A program made the translations under genes and the position numbers. 64,000 bases of DNA, taken from the NCBI GenBank assembly GCA_012839565.1, contig DUMZ01000007.1, positions 174,939 through 238,938 on the forward strand. Direction: 5' to 3'. The notes beneath the pieces were generated by a model. It was not told where the DNA came from, did no database searches, and saw only the letters and a list, made by a program, of their open reading frames with translations. This document shows, in pieces, positions 47,919-57,826 of the stretch; within the stretch, counting starts at the first letter, position 1, and each line of letters starts with the position of its first letter. This DNA comes from Anaerolineaceae bacterium. GTDB lineage: Bacteria > Chloroflexota > Anaerolineae > Anaerolineales > Anaerolineaceae.

Positions 47919-47946
47919 TTGACATAAGCTCCCACTACCGTATAAT
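47919..47946 (+). promoter_or_regulatory. Consensus sigma70-type promoter of ArsR/metal-ATPase operon
   Basis: TTGACA (47919-47924) - 16 bp - TATAAT (47941-47946). Confidence 0.85.
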
Positions 47947-47948
47947 AT

Positions 47949-47976
47949 GAACTTATGAACACCTGCTCATAACTTC
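47949..47976 (+). promoter_or_regulatory. Putative ArsR/SmtB-family operator (imperfect 13-2-13 dyad)
   Basis: GAACTTATGAACA-CC-TGCTCATAACTTC, 11/13 paired positions, immediately downstream of the -10. Confidence 0.75.
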
Positions 47977-48009
47977 ATGCACGCACATCAACAGAAAGTG
48001 GCAAATAAT

Positions 48010-48348
48010 ATGAAAACTGAGATACCAAACAAGCCCATAAACCTTCTACCCCCTGACGATGAAAACATCAAGCGTATGGCGGAAACTTTCAAAGGCCTGG
48101 CAGACCCAACCCGCTTAAAGTTGATTGACTTGCTCCTGAAAGGCGAGCGTTGCGTAAACGATTTAGCCGAAGCGACCCAAACCAGCCAAAGTGCTGTTTC
48201 GCATCAGTTGAGACTCTTGCGCAATTTACGTTTTGTATCTTCCCGACGCGATGGTCAACAGGTTTTTTACCGCATCAACGACGAACACATCGGCGAACTT
48301 TTCAAACTTGCATTAGACCATGCCTTGCACATGCACGAAAGGATTTAA
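48010..48348 (+). CDS. ArsR/SmtB-family metalloregulator
   Basis: MKTEIPNKPINLLPPDDENIKRMAETFKGLADPTRLKLIDLLLKGERCVNDLAEATQTSQSAVSHQLRLLRNLRFVSSRRDGQQVFYRINDEHIGELFKLALDHALHMHERI. Confidence 0.94.
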   Translation: MKTEIPNKPINLLPPDDENIKRMAETFKGLADPTRLKLIDLLLKGERCVNDLAEATQTSQSAVSHQLRLLRNLRFVSSRRDGQQVFYRINDEHIGELFKLALDHALHMHERI

Positions 48349-50402
48349 TGAGCGAACACCACCATCATCAATCAAGCAGTTGTGGCTGTAGTGGCGACAC
48401 CTGTGGGCTTATGGTTACTCCCGACCCCGAAGGCGTAAAACACAACAAAATCTTGGATTTCAAAGGCTTTTGGCAACATTTTTGGCAAATGCCGGAACTA
48501 AAACTTGTCATTCATGGCATCCTGCTCCTGGCGATTAGCCTGTTTCTGCCCCGATTTGGCGTGTCACACCGCTGGACCATCATCATTCAACTGCTCATCT
48601 TGCCTGTTGCCGGCTGGTTTGTGCTTAGTCATGGCTTCAAGAGCCTGTTCATCAGGCGTAAGCTGAACATGGACGTGCTGATGTCACTGGCACTGATTGG
48701 CGCGGTCTTAATTGGCGAAGGCACTGAAGCCTTAATCCTGCTCATTCTTTTCACGCTTTCTGAAGCAATTGAAGGCTACACCAGTGCCAGCGCACGCAAA
48801 GTTCTGACCGAATTTGCCGACCTGGCACCCAAAGAAGCCTTGCGCCTGACAAACGGCGAAGAGAGCCTGGTACCGGTTGAAGAGCTAAAAATTGGCGACC
48901 GCATCATCGTTCGAGCTGGCGACCGCCTGCCCATGGATGGCATTATCATCAGCGGAGAAAGCGAACTAAACCAGGCTGCCATTACCGGCGAAAGTGCCTG
49001 GATTTCCAAACAAGCCGGCGACGAAGTGCTCTCGGGCACCATCAATGGCAGCGGGCTATTGGAAGTCGAAGTCACCCGCCTGGTTGAAGACACCACTATG
49101 CAGCGCATCATTCGCCTGGTGACCGAAGCCCAAGCCAGCAAAGCCAAACAAGAAAAATTCATCGACAAATTCGCCAGTATCTACACCCCCATCGTCATGC
49201 TTATCGCCATTCTCGTGGTGGTCATCCCAACGGTTTTCTTTAAACAAGCGTTGTGGAACACAGCCCACGCCTATGGTTGGTTGCATCGTGGGCTTTCCTT
49301 GCTGATGATCGGCTGCCCTTGCGCGTTGGTTATCAGCACACCGGTAACCATTATCTCCGGCTTAACCCGTGCGGCGCGTTCCGGCGTCATTTTCAAAGGT
49401 GGCGTTTATTTGGAAGGACTTTCCAAAGTCAAAGCCATGGCATTCGACAAAACCGGCACCTTAACCCGCGGTGAACCCAAGGTAGAGTTGGTCAAAGCCG
49501 TTGATTGCGAAAACAGCGATGAACCCTGCGAGCCCTGCGACAATCTGCTGGCACTGGCCAGCGCTTTGGAAGAACGCAGTCATCATCCCCTGAGCAGTGC
49601 CATTTTGGAACACGCTGAAGACCGTGGCGTGCGCGGTAAAATCGCGCCCGCTGAAGACCTAAAAGTGCTGGCTGGACGTGGACAGGAAGGCACGGTGAAT
49701 GGCAAAAAAGCAACGGTTGGCAGTTTACCCCTCTTTCTCGCGGAACACAGAACGCCCGCCAAACTTGTGGACGAAACACGCCAGGCTGAAGCCGACGGAC
49801 AAACAACCGTTTTGGTTTGCGACGGCGACTCGGTACGGGGCTACCTGAGCCTGAGAGACCAGTCCCGTCCCGAAGCCACCGAGGTGCTAAACGCCCTGCA
49901 AGACCTGAACGTGCATACCGTTATGCTCACCGGCGATAACGCTGGCGCGGCGCAAAATATCGCCAGCCAACTGGGAATTCATGAAGTCAAATCATCTCTT
50001 TTACCCCACGAAAAACTTGACGCGCTTGAACTTTTGCAAGAGACTTTTGGCACGGTAGCTATGGTCGGCGATGGCATCAATGACGGCCCCGCCCTGGCAC
50101 GTGCGGATATCGGTGTGGCCATGGGGGGCGCGGCGAGTGCTCAGATTCTGGAAACAGCCGACGTCGTTCTGATGAACAATGACCTGAAACGCTTGCCCTT
50201 TGCCTTGCGCCTTTCGCGTTTCACTAACAGGCTCATTCGCCAAAATATCTTAGTCAGCCTGGGTGTAAAATTCGCGGTGGCGATCCTGGCCATCTTGGGA
50301 TTAACGCCATTATGGGTAGCGGTGCTGGCCGATATCGGCATCGCCCTGGCGGTAACCTTGAACGGTTTGCGCGCGACAAGCTTTGAAAAAGAAACTATTT
50401 AG
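48348..50402 (+). CDS. heavy-metal P1B-type ATPase (Zn/Cd/Co-type)
   Basis: Start at MSEHHHHQSSSCGCSGDTC (overlaps ArsR stop TAATG); GCPCALVISTPVTI, DKTGTLTRGEP, EERSHHPLSSAI (HP motif), GDGINDGPALARADIGVAMG. Confidence 0.95.
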   Translation: MSEHHHHQSSSCGCSGDTCGLMVTPDPEGVKHNKILDFKGFWQHFWQMPELKLVIHGILLLAISLFLPRFGVSHRWTIIIQLLILPVAGWFVLSHGFKSLFIRRKLNMDVLMSLALIGAVLIGEGTEALILLILFTLSEAIEGYTSASARKVLTEFADLAPKEALRLTNGEESLVPVEELKIGDRIIVRAGDRLPMDGIIISGESELNQAAITGESAWISKQAGDEVLSGTINGSGLLEVEVTRLVEDTTMQRIIRLVTEAQASKAKQEKFIDKFASIYTPIVMLIAILVVVIPTVFFKQALWNTAHAYGWLHRGLSLLMIGCPCALVISTPVTIISGLTRAARSGVIFKGGVYLEGLSKVKAMAFDKTGTLTRGEPKVELVKAVDCENSDEPCEPCDNLLALASALEERSHHPLSSAILEHAEDRGVRGKIAPAEDLKVLAGRGQEGTVNGKKATVGSLPLFLAEHRTPAKLVDETRQAEADGQTTVLVCDGDSVRGYLSLRDQSRPEATEVLNALQDLNVHTVMLTGDNAGAAQNIASQLGIHEVKSSLLPHEKLDALELLQETFGTVAMVGDGINDGPALARADIGVAMGGAASAQILETADVVLMNNDLKRLPFALRLSRFTNRLIRQNILVSLGVKFAVAILAILGLTPLWVAVLADIGIALAVTLNGLRATSFEKETI

Positions 50403-50430
50403 CTAAAAACCATCAGGAACGATAAAAGAT

Positions 50431-50456
50431 AAAGCGCCGAGAAGCGCTTTATTTTA
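50431..50456 (+). terminator. Hairpin terminator downstream of metal ATPase
   Basis: AAAGCGC-cgagaa-GCGCTTT-attttat. Confidence 0.65.
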
Positions 50457-51669
50457 TGATGAACTGCATATCCCACGCTCCATCATCAAGTCGCTCAAGA
50501 CGACTGTCGAGAGTGGATAAGGTAATCCAGCTTTTGCCTGGTTTTAGCTGGAACGGCTCTCCGTCCAAATCGTAAAAAAGGAAGGGCTGGTCATAATCCG
50601 CGGCACTCCAGCGAATGTGATACAAATAGCCATCTCGCAACAACAAACCACGTTGCTCGGTATTGCCATCTTTAAAATTGATGTCGTAAAAAGCATCCCG
50701 GTAATTGACATAGTTTGTGAACAAAAAGATAACGTTTTCAAACGCGATGGGTTCACCCGTGCCCCGGTCTTCGCTTTTCGTCAGTGTATAGCGACCAGAT
50801 TCAAGCTTGTGGTCTTGCCAAAGCTGATAATTGCCTTGCTCTTCGTCGAAACGCCAGTCCAAAACTGAGAAATCAGCATACATATAACTGAACCTGAGTG
50901 CCTGGTCGTTTGAGTTCGGAGCTGTCTCTGAAAATGCCAGACCAAACAAGCTGGGTGTAAAATTCGAAGCTGATTCTTTTTCAAGAAACGCGCGAATGGC
51001 GCTGGTATCAACAAAAGTATTGCCCCCCTGTGCCTGCGTTTCCGTGCAAATGCCCGGACATGGTGCGAAACCCCGCATGGTATAGCGGTGTGGAAGAAAA
51101 TCCTCCAAAACGCTCTCAGAAACGCTATCCGCGCTGGCAAGGACCAAATTCCCTTGCATATGTTCGGTAAGGCGCGCATCAACCACACGCCCCGGCCCCA
51201 AAGGTCCTACGTGCTCGTGGTCATCACCATAATAAAGTGCCACCAGATGGTTCGTTTGCGCGCCGATAAAATACTCAAAAACCATGTCAGCCTTGTTTAA
51301 GCCATCCGCAGGTCGTAAATTCCCCGGCCAGTTGGCAATTTTCACCAGTATCGGGCGTTCGCGGAGCAAAGCCGGCTTATCGACATACAAACCTGTGAGC
51401 GGGTTTACAAAACCATGCGTGCTTTGGATAAAATCAGATTTAGGCGTGCTGCTCGCCACTGGCCACGGCGTCGCCGAAGGCACTGGCGTTGGCGTGGCAT
51501 GCTCCGCCAGACGAGTTGCCATCTCTGCGGTTTTCACTACCGGTGTGTTCACACCGTTAAAAACAGGTGTCAGCATCGGCGGTGTGTTTTGACACGCGCT
51601 CAAAACGACACTCATTATTGAAATAATCAGCAGAAGCGTTTTAGCCTTGCAGAATCGGCGCTTATTCAT
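50449..51669 (-). CDS. DUF3048-type lipoprotein (paralogue B)
   Basis: 406 aa; lipobox VLSACQ; NPLTGLYVDKPALLRERPILVKIANWPGNLRPADGLNKADMVFEYFIGAQTNHLVALYYGDDHEHVGPLGPGRVVD, parallel to 45466..46713. Confidence 0.84.
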   Translation of the reverse strand: MNKRRFCKAKTLLLIISIMSVVLSACQNTPPMLTPVFNGVNTPVVKTAEMATRLAEHATPTPVPSATPWPVASSTPKSDFIQSTHGFVNPLTGLYVDKPALLRERPILVKIANWPGNLRPADGLNKADMVFEYFIGAQTNHLVALYYGDDHEHVGPLGPGRVVDARLTEHMQGNLVLASADSVSESVLEDFLPHRYTMRGFAPCPGICTETQAQGGNTFVDTSAIRAFLEKESASNFTPSLFGLAFSETAPNSNDQALRFSYMYADFSVLDWRFDEEQGNYQLWQDHKLESGRYTLTKSEDRGTGEPIAFENVIFLFTNYVNYRDAFYDINFKDGNTEQRGLLLRDGYLYHIRWSAADYDQPFLFYDLDGEPFQLKPGKSWITLSTLDSRLERLDDGAWDMQFIIK

Positions 51670-52495
51670 GCTCTGATTCTATCACGAGCCCGGCCCAATC
51701 ATGACTGGCGCGCCATAGATTCTTTTGCAGCCTTTTGTTCAACGCCATCGGAGCGGCCTTGGCCAATTTATAGCGTTCAAAATACTGCCCGGTTGTCGTG
51801 GCATATGCGGGATTTGTGGCTAAATTAAAAATCGTCTTCGCACCAGATGGCACTGAAGAGCCCCAGGAAACGGGCAAAATACGAATGACCTTGGTGCGAA
51901 TTACGCCAGGATGCACACTGTTCACCGTGATTTTTTTGCTCTCCAGATGGCGTGCCAGTTCAATCGTCCATGCCACGACAAGCAATTTCGAGCGGCAATA
52001 ACTCACCCAGCGCCAAAAGAAAGGGCTAAACTTCGGGTTTTTGATACTGTTCCAAACCAGCTTATGCCCAATGGAACTCACGTTGACAATACGCGCTTCG
52101 GGACTGGCTTCCAGCAAAGGCATCAACGCATGTGTCAGCAAAAAAGAAGATAGATAGTTCACCTGCAAAGTCAGTTCAAAACCATCTTGCGTAATAACCC
52201 TTTTGTCAGGATATAGCCCCGCATTGTTGATGAGAATATCAATTTGCTGATGCTCTTTTTTGATGGCTTCAGCCATCGCGCGCACATCGGCCAGCGACGC
52301 ATAATCAGCCTGATAGCTGTAATACTGCCCCTTGGGGTTTGCTTCCCGCAGTGCTGCAAGCGTATCCGCCAGTTTCTTTGGATTGCGCCCATGGATGAGC
52401 ACCGTCGCGCCAACTTTGGCAAACATCAGCGCGGTTTCTTTGCCCATGCCATCCGTCGCGCCAGTAATCAATACTGTTTTTTCGTAAAGTTCCAT
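51662..52495 (-). CDS. SDR family oxidoreductase (retinol dehydrogenase-like)
   Basis: 277 aa; LITGATDGMGKETALMFAKVGATVLIHGRNPKK, NNAGLY, VNVSS, YCRSK catalytic motif, VHPGVIRT. Confidence 0.9.
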   Translation of the reverse strand: MELYEKTVLITGATDGMGKETALMFAKVGATVLIHGRNPKKLADTLAALREANPKGQYYSYQADYASLADVRAMAEAIKKEHQQIDILINNAGLYPDKRVITQDGFELTLQVNYLSSFLLTHALMPLLEASPEARIVNVSSIGHKLVWNSIKNPKFSPFFWRWVSYCRSKLLVVAWTIELARHLESKKITVNSVHPGVIRTKVIRILPVSWGSSVPSGAKTIFNLATNPAYATTTGQYFERYKLAKAAPMALNKRLQKNLWRASHDWAGLVIESEHE

Positions 52496-52640
52496 TTTTT
52501 CTCGCTTAGAGTCCTTCTCTTTTCATTCCTTCAAAAATTATAGACACATCATCCAAACACGTCAAATACAATAAAATTTTTTACCTAAAAAATAAACATG
52601 ATACCAAAACTTTGATAAAATTTAATCGGAAGGAAAACTT

Positions 52641-53996
52641 ATGGAAATTGTTATCGTCGGTGGAGGAAAATTAGGCAGCGCGCTTTGTCAGGATTTGGCG
52701 AACGAAGGTCACGAGATTGTCGTGATTGACCAAAACCAAGACAAAATCGATTCGCTGATTGAGAACATTGATATCCGTGGCGTGCAAGGTAACGGCTCCA
52801 CGATCGAAATCCAAAAGGAAGCTGATGTCCCTCGCGCGGACGTTTTCATCGCGGTTACTCCAAATGACGAAACCAATCTCATTGCCGCCACAACCGCCAA
52901 TCGCCTGGGTGCTAAGTTCACCATCGCGCGGGTGCGCAACCCTGAATACGCGCGTGATTTAAGCTTTTACCAAAAAGAACTTGGCATTGGCATGCTCATC
53001 AATCCCGACGCGGAAGCTGCCGCAGACATCACCCGCGCCTTTGACTACCCCGCCGCCCTAACCATTGAGCCTTTTGCAGGGGGTATGGTGGACATCGTGC
53101 AGATTAGGGTCAACCCCGGCTCTGCTATTAATGGACGCAACCTGGCAGAAATTCGTGCGGAAATTCCTGAGCTTTTGCTTTGTGCCATCGACCGTGATTT
53201 TGAAACGATTATCCCAAAAGGAAATACGACCCTGGAAGAACACGATACCATCCAAATGGTTGGCCGGCCTAAAGCTATTCATCAGTTTAGCCGCCTTTGT
53301 GGACACAAAAACGAACGCTGGCGTACGGCTTTGATTGTCGGTGGAAGTCGCATCGCCTATTATCTCATTCCCGATTTGCTAAAGCGTGGTGTCCGCGTTA
53401 AATTGATTGAATATGACGCTACCGTCGCTGAGCATTTCGCTATCAATTTTCCAGATGCAGAAATTATTATCGGCGACGGGACTGACCAAAAATTCCTGCG
53501 CCAAATGCACATTGCTAATCACGATGTTGCCATTGCCCTGCTAAACATTGATGAAGAAAACTTAATGCTCTCCCTTTACGCGCGTCAGCAAAATGTTCCA
53601 AAGACAATTACCAAGGTCAATCGGCGTGAACTGCTAAAACTCATCGACAAGGACCTTTTGGACACAATCGTCACTTCTCACATATCCAGCAATGACCGCA
53701 TCATCCATTACATTCGCTCACGCGAGAAAACTGTTTCAAGCAACCTTGAAACTTACGCCCGTTTGAACTCCGAGAACACTGAAGCACTTGAATTTATCGC
53801 CCACAAAAACGCCAAAATTTGTCGTGCGACAATCGCCGAACTTAAATTCAAGCCAAACATTCTTGTCGCACATATCATGCGCGGTATCCGTCGCATTATC
53901 CCTAGTGGTGCTGATCAAATTCGGGAAGGCGACCGTGTTTTAGTGGTTACGCTGGGGCATCGCATCGCGGAACTTGACGATATTTTGGAAGACTAA
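52641..53996 (+). CDS. trkA: Trk system potassium transporter NAD-binding subunit
   Basis: 451 aa; MEIVIVGGGKLGSALCQDLANEGHEIVVIDQNQDKID; second TrkA_N plus TrkA_C; GGSRIAYYLIPDLLKRGVRVKLIE. Confidence 0.94.
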   Translation: MEIVIVGGGKLGSALCQDLANEGHEIVVIDQNQDKIDSLIENIDIRGVQGNGSTIEIQKEADVPRADVFIAVTPNDETNLIAATTANRLGAKFTIARVRNPEYARDLSFYQKELGIGMLINPDAEAAADITRAFDYPAALTIEPFAGGMVDIVQIRVNPGSAINGRNLAEIRAEIPELLLCAIDRDFETIIPKGNTTLEEHDTIQMVGRPKAIHQFSRLCGHKNERWRTALIVGGSRIAYYLIPDLLKRGVRVKLIEYDATVAEHFAINFPDAEIIIGDGTDQKFLRQMHIANHDVAIALLNIDEENLMLSLYARQQNVPKTITKVNRRELLKLIDKDLLDTIVTSHISSNDRIIHYIRSREKTVSSNLETYARLNSENTEALEFIAHKNAKICRATIAELKFKPNILVAHIMRGIRRIIPSGADQIREGDRVLVVTLGHRIAELDDILED

Positions 53997-53999
53997 ACG

Positions 54000-55451
54000 A
54001 TGAACTTCGGCATCATCCGTTACCTTTTAGGCAGAATACTTATGATTTTGAGTGGCCTAATGGTGCCATCCGTCGTGGTGGGCATAATTTATCGCGAACC
54101 CTTCCAGGTGCTAAAAGGCTTTTTAATCACCATGGCGCTGTGTCTCGCCTTGGGATTCTTGCTTAGCCGCAATAAACCAAACAAAGATGATTTCTACGCG
54201 CGCGAAGGTTTGATGCTTGTCGTCTTGGCCTGGCTGATGATATCTCTCATCGGGTCACTTCCGTATATTTTTAGCGGCAAAGTAAGCTCTTTTATTGACG
54301 CGTTGTTCGAATCGACCAGTGGTTTTACCACCACGGGAGCCACTGTTTTAGCCATTGAAGAAAACGTTTTGCCCCATTCCTTGCTGTTTTGGCGCAGTTT
54401 TTCGCTGGTAATCGGAGGTATGGGCTTTTTGTTTTTTATCATCAGCTTGCAGCCCGCTATAGGCCCACGGGGCATTTTTATTATGCGCGCTGAGCTGCCT
54501 GGCCCAAGCTTTGGTAAACTGGAATCGCGCATTAGCAAGTCGATTCATATTCTGTATGCTATTTACATTGGCTTAATTTTTGCCGTTATCATTCTCTTGC
54601 GCATTGGAAAGGTTGACTGGTTCGAGGCAATCCTGTTGGCGTTTGGTACCGCAAGCACTGGAGGCTTTGACATTGTGCCCCAGTCGATTGCCGCCTATGA
54701 TAGTCAATTCGTGCATATGGTCATCGCGGTTGCCATGATGATTTTCGGTATGAGTTTCAATCTCATCTATCTTTTGGTCATTGGCAAGTTCAAACAATTT
54801 TTTAAATCTGAAGAATTACGCTGGTATTTGGGCATTATTATCAGTGCTGTACTGCTGATTTCCGCGAGTGTTTTCCCACTCTATACGAACATCAAAACGA
54901 TGTTTCAGGATGTTTTCTTTACCACAACGTCAATTATCACCTCAACAGCATACACGACCGTTGACATCCAAAAATGGCCCATCTTCGCCCACATCGTCCT
55001 GTTGTTTTTAATGTTCTGTGGCGGTATGTCGGGATCGACATCATCAGGCTTGAAAGTCGCCCGTATCATGATGTTTGGCAAATCCATCAAACAGGAACTC
55101 AGACGCATGATATCCCCCGAACGCGCGGTACCCATCGTCATTGAAGGTAAACCTGTTGATGCCATCAACCAACGTAGCACGACCTTTTATATCATCACCT
55201 ATCTGGCTGTTTTTCTGGTCTTGCTGGCCTTGATAAGCATCGACACCCAGGACTTCACCAGTTCGTTCAACGCGGTCATTGCCACGCTCAATAATGTTGG
55301 ACATGGTTCCGATTTGCTCGGACCATCGCTGCCATATAGCCAGCTAAGCGTTCCCACAAAATTAATTTTATGTTTGGCGATGATTATGGGCAGGCTGGAA
55401 ATTTACCCGGTGCTTTTACTTTTCTTCCCTGCCACCTGGCGAAAAACCTAA
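54000..55451 (+). CDS. trkH: Trk-type potassium transporter membrane subunit
   Basis: 483 aa; SLPYIFSGKVSSFIDALFESTSGFTTTGATVL, FGTASTGGFD, GGMSGSTSSGLKVARIM, LNNVGHGSD. Confidence 0.94.
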   Translation: MNFGIIRYLLGRILMILSGLMVPSVVVGIIYREPFQVLKGFLITMALCLALGFLLSRNKPNKDDFYAREGLMLVVLAWLMISLIGSLPYIFSGKVSSFIDALFESTSGFTTTGATVLAIEENVLPHSLLFWRSFSLVIGGMGFLFFIISLQPAIGPRGIFIMRAELPGPSFGKLESRISKSIHILYAIYIGLIFAVIILLRIGKVDWFEAILLAFGTASTGGFDIVPQSIAAYDSQFVHMVIAVAMMIFGMSFNLIYLLVIGKFKQFFKSEELRWYLGIIISAVLLISASVFPLYTNIKTMFQDVFFTTTSIITSTAYTTVDIQKWPIFAHIVLLFLMFCGGMSGSTSSGLKVARIMMFGKSIKQELRRMISPERAVPIVIEGKPVDAINQRSTTFYIITYLAVFLVLLALISIDTQDFTSSFNAVIATLNNVGHGSDLLGPSLPYSQLSVPTKLILCLAMIMGRLEIYPVLLLFFPATWRKT

Positions 55452-55537
55452 ACAGTCATAAAAAAACATAATTAAAGTTCTGCAATCTTTATTATTTCAT
55501 TTCGTGTAAAATTCTCTTACATATAGGATACGAAAGC

Positions 55538-56095
55538 ATGAAAAAGAAACCAAGCCAAAACAAAAGCAAAGCAAACCTTAAAAAAGTCGTTGCCAAATCT
55601 TCTAAAGATAAAAGCAAGCACTCAATTACCAGGAAGAACAAGCGCAAAAAGCTTAGTCCGTGGCTCTTTTTCTTACTGCTCATTCCCATAGCTTTAGCAT
55701 TTTTTCTCATCAATTCTCACATCAATAAAAATGCCCCCGACGTACCAAACGAAATAACTGCCATACAAAACTCAGATGCATTGCCCACTGAACTCAGCGT
55801 CAGCGAAGCCCACGCGCTTTACACCGACGGCGCTTTCATTCTTGACGTTCGCGAAGCGGACGAATGGCACCAAGGACACATCCCAGGAGCCACTTTAATC
55901 CCCCTGGAAAACTTGATATATGCTTATCAGTCATTACCCGTTTCCGAGCCAATCATTGTCGTCTGTCGCTCAGGCAACCGCAGTGCCCTGGCCCGTGATT
56001 TTCTGATAAAAGTTGGCTTTCCGCAAGTTGCCAACATGGCGGGTGGTATGAATAGTTGGATAGCTGCTGGGTATGATCTAACAACAGGCGACTAA
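55538..56095 (+). CDS. membrane-anchored rhodanese-like domain protein
   Basis: 185 aa; Lys-rich N-term, one TM, LSVSEAHALYTDGAFILDVREADEWHQGHIPGATLIPLENL, IIVVCRSGNRSALARDFL (active-site Cys). Confidence 0.9.
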   Translation: MKKKPSQNKSKANLKKVVAKSSKDKSKHSITRKNKRKKLSPWLFFLLLIPIALAFFLINSHINKNAPDVPNEITAIQNSDALPTELSVSEAHALYTDGAFILDVREADEWHQGHIPGATLIPLENLIYAYQSLPVSEPIIVVCRSGNRSALARDFLIKVGFPQVANMAGGMNSWIAAGYDLTTGD

Positions 56096-56210
56096 CAGCT
56101 TTATAAGACTTTTTCCCCCCTGATTTCCGCTTAGTTCCCGCAACTCCCCATCAAAATCCGCCTAAAACAGTATTTTAAGGGTATCATTAATCTATTAAGG
56201 AGTAGATATC

Positions 56211-57770
56211 ATGGAACCCCAACTTTTGGCAATTGACCTGGGCACGCAGTCGTGTCGCGCGCTTGTTTTTGATCCAAAAGGCAATCTCATTGCCAAATCG
56301 CAAATCCCAATTGACACCTTCTCAACCCCTGAACCGGGTTGGGTAGAGCAAGACCCGGAATTATTCTGGCAAATTGTCTGTCAGGCATGCCAGGCGGTGT
56401 GGGAGATGCCCAGCGTGCGCAAAGACGCCCTTTTGGGTGTTTCAATCACCACCCAGCGTTCCACGATAATCAACCTTGGCGCGGATGGCAAACCATTGCG
56501 TCCTGCCATTCACTGGTCTGACCAGCGCCGCACCCCTGGACTAAAGCCGATAGGTGGCTTTTGGGGACTTGCCTTCGCGATAACCGGCATGACTCCGACC
56601 GTTTCCTACTTGATGGCGGAAGCTGAAATTAACTGGATTCAGAAATATCAACCAGAAATCTGGGAGAAAACACATAAATACATGTTGCTTTCAGGCTATA
56701 TGCACTATCGGCTGACGGGCGAACTGGTCGAGTCAACCGGCAATATGGCCACCTATATGCCGTTTGATTACAAAAAACAAAGCTGGTCGGGTAAGCACGA
56801 CTGGAAGTGGAAAGCCGTACCCATCGAAAAAGAAAAGCTAATGCCGCTTGTACCACCCACCACTTTGATCGGGCAAATTACAAAAGAAGCCGCCCAGGCA
56901 ACCGGCATTCCAGAAGGTTTGCCTTTGTACGCCGCAGCATCCGATAAAGCCTGCGAAGTAATCGGCGCGGGCTGTGTTGAGCCAAATGTCGCTTGCTTGA
57001 GTTTTGGTACCACAGCAACCATCAACACCACGCATTACAAATATGTCGAGGCTGTGCCTCTGCTTCCGCCCTACCCGGCAGCAATCCCCAATGCTTACTC
57101 GCTTGAAATTCAGCTTTACCGTGGCTTTTGGCTGGTCTCGTGGTTTAAGCGTGAGTTTGGGCACAACGAACAGCGCCTTGCACAAAAACGGGGTGTACCA
57201 ACAGAAGCTCTCTTTGATGACCTAATCAATTCTGTGCCAGCCGGTTCGCTTGGTCTGATGACCCAGCCTTACTGGGCACCTGGCTTAAAACTACCTGGTC
57301 CCGAAGCCAAAGGCGCGGTTATCGGTTTTGGCGATATTCACACACGCGCGCATGTTTACCGTTCGATGATTGAAGGCATCGGATACGCCCTGCGCGAAGG
57401 CGCGGAACGCACCAGCAAGCGCAGTCGCATCCCGATTGAATCCATCCGCATAGCGGGTGGTGGTTCGCAAAGCCCTGCCGCGATGCAAATCGCCGCCGAT
57501 ATTTTTGGTCTGCCCGCCAGTCGCCCACACGTTTACGAAGCCAGCGGTCTGGGCGCGGCAATGGACCTGGCAGTTGGACTGGGTCTTTACCCGGATTTCA
57601 AAACGGCGGTTAGCGCGATGACTCGGATACATGATACCTTTGAGCCAAACCCAAAGAATCAGGCAATTTACGACGAACTCTACAACCGTGTTTACCTGGA
57701 AATGTATCGCCGGCTGAAACCACTTTACCATGAAATAAGCGATATTACGGGCTATCCACCTTCAGATTAA
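56211..57770 (+). CDS. FGGY-family carbohydrate kinase
   Basis: 519 aa; LLAIDLGTQSCRALVFDPKGNLIAKSQ, GWVEQDPELFWQIV, AIHWSDQRR, RIAGGGSQSPAAMQIAADIFGLPASRP. Confidence 0.9.
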   Translation: MEPQLLAIDLGTQSCRALVFDPKGNLIAKSQIPIDTFSTPEPGWVEQDPELFWQIVCQACQAVWEMPSVRKDALLGVSITTQRSTIINLGADGKPLRPAIHWSDQRRTPGLKPIGGFWGLAFAITGMTPTVSYLMAEAEINWIQKYQPEIWEKTHKYMLLSGYMHYRLTGELVESTGNMATYMPFDYKKQSWSGKHDWKWKAVPIEKEKLMPLVPPTTLIGQITKEAAQATGIPEGLPLYAAASDKACEVIGAGCVEPNVACLSFGTTATINTTHYKYVEAVPLLPPYPAAIPNAYSLEIQLYRGFWLVSWFKREFGHNEQRLAQKRGVPTEALFDDLINSVPAGSLGLMTQPYWAPGLKLPGPEAKGAVIGFGDIHTRAHVYRSMIEGIGYALREGAERTSKRSRIPIESIRIAGGGSQSPAAMQIAADIFGLPASRPHVYEASGLGAAMDLAVGLGLYPDFKTAVSAMTRIHDTFEPNPKNQAIYDELYNRVYLEMYRRLKPLYHEISDITGYPPSD

Positions 57771-57803
57771 ATAATCGTTTTGAAAAACTACATATAAAAG
57801 AAA

Positions 57804-57826
57804 AAGAGCTCGGGATTAGAGCTCTT
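57804..57826. terminator. Bidirectional hairpin overlapping the NYN-gene stop codon
   Basis: AAGAGCTC-gggatta-GAGCTCTT. Confidence 0.65.

Noticed and set aside
57291-57731. 146-aa minus-strand ORF
   Set aside because: Antisense within the FGGY kinase gene; no motifs.
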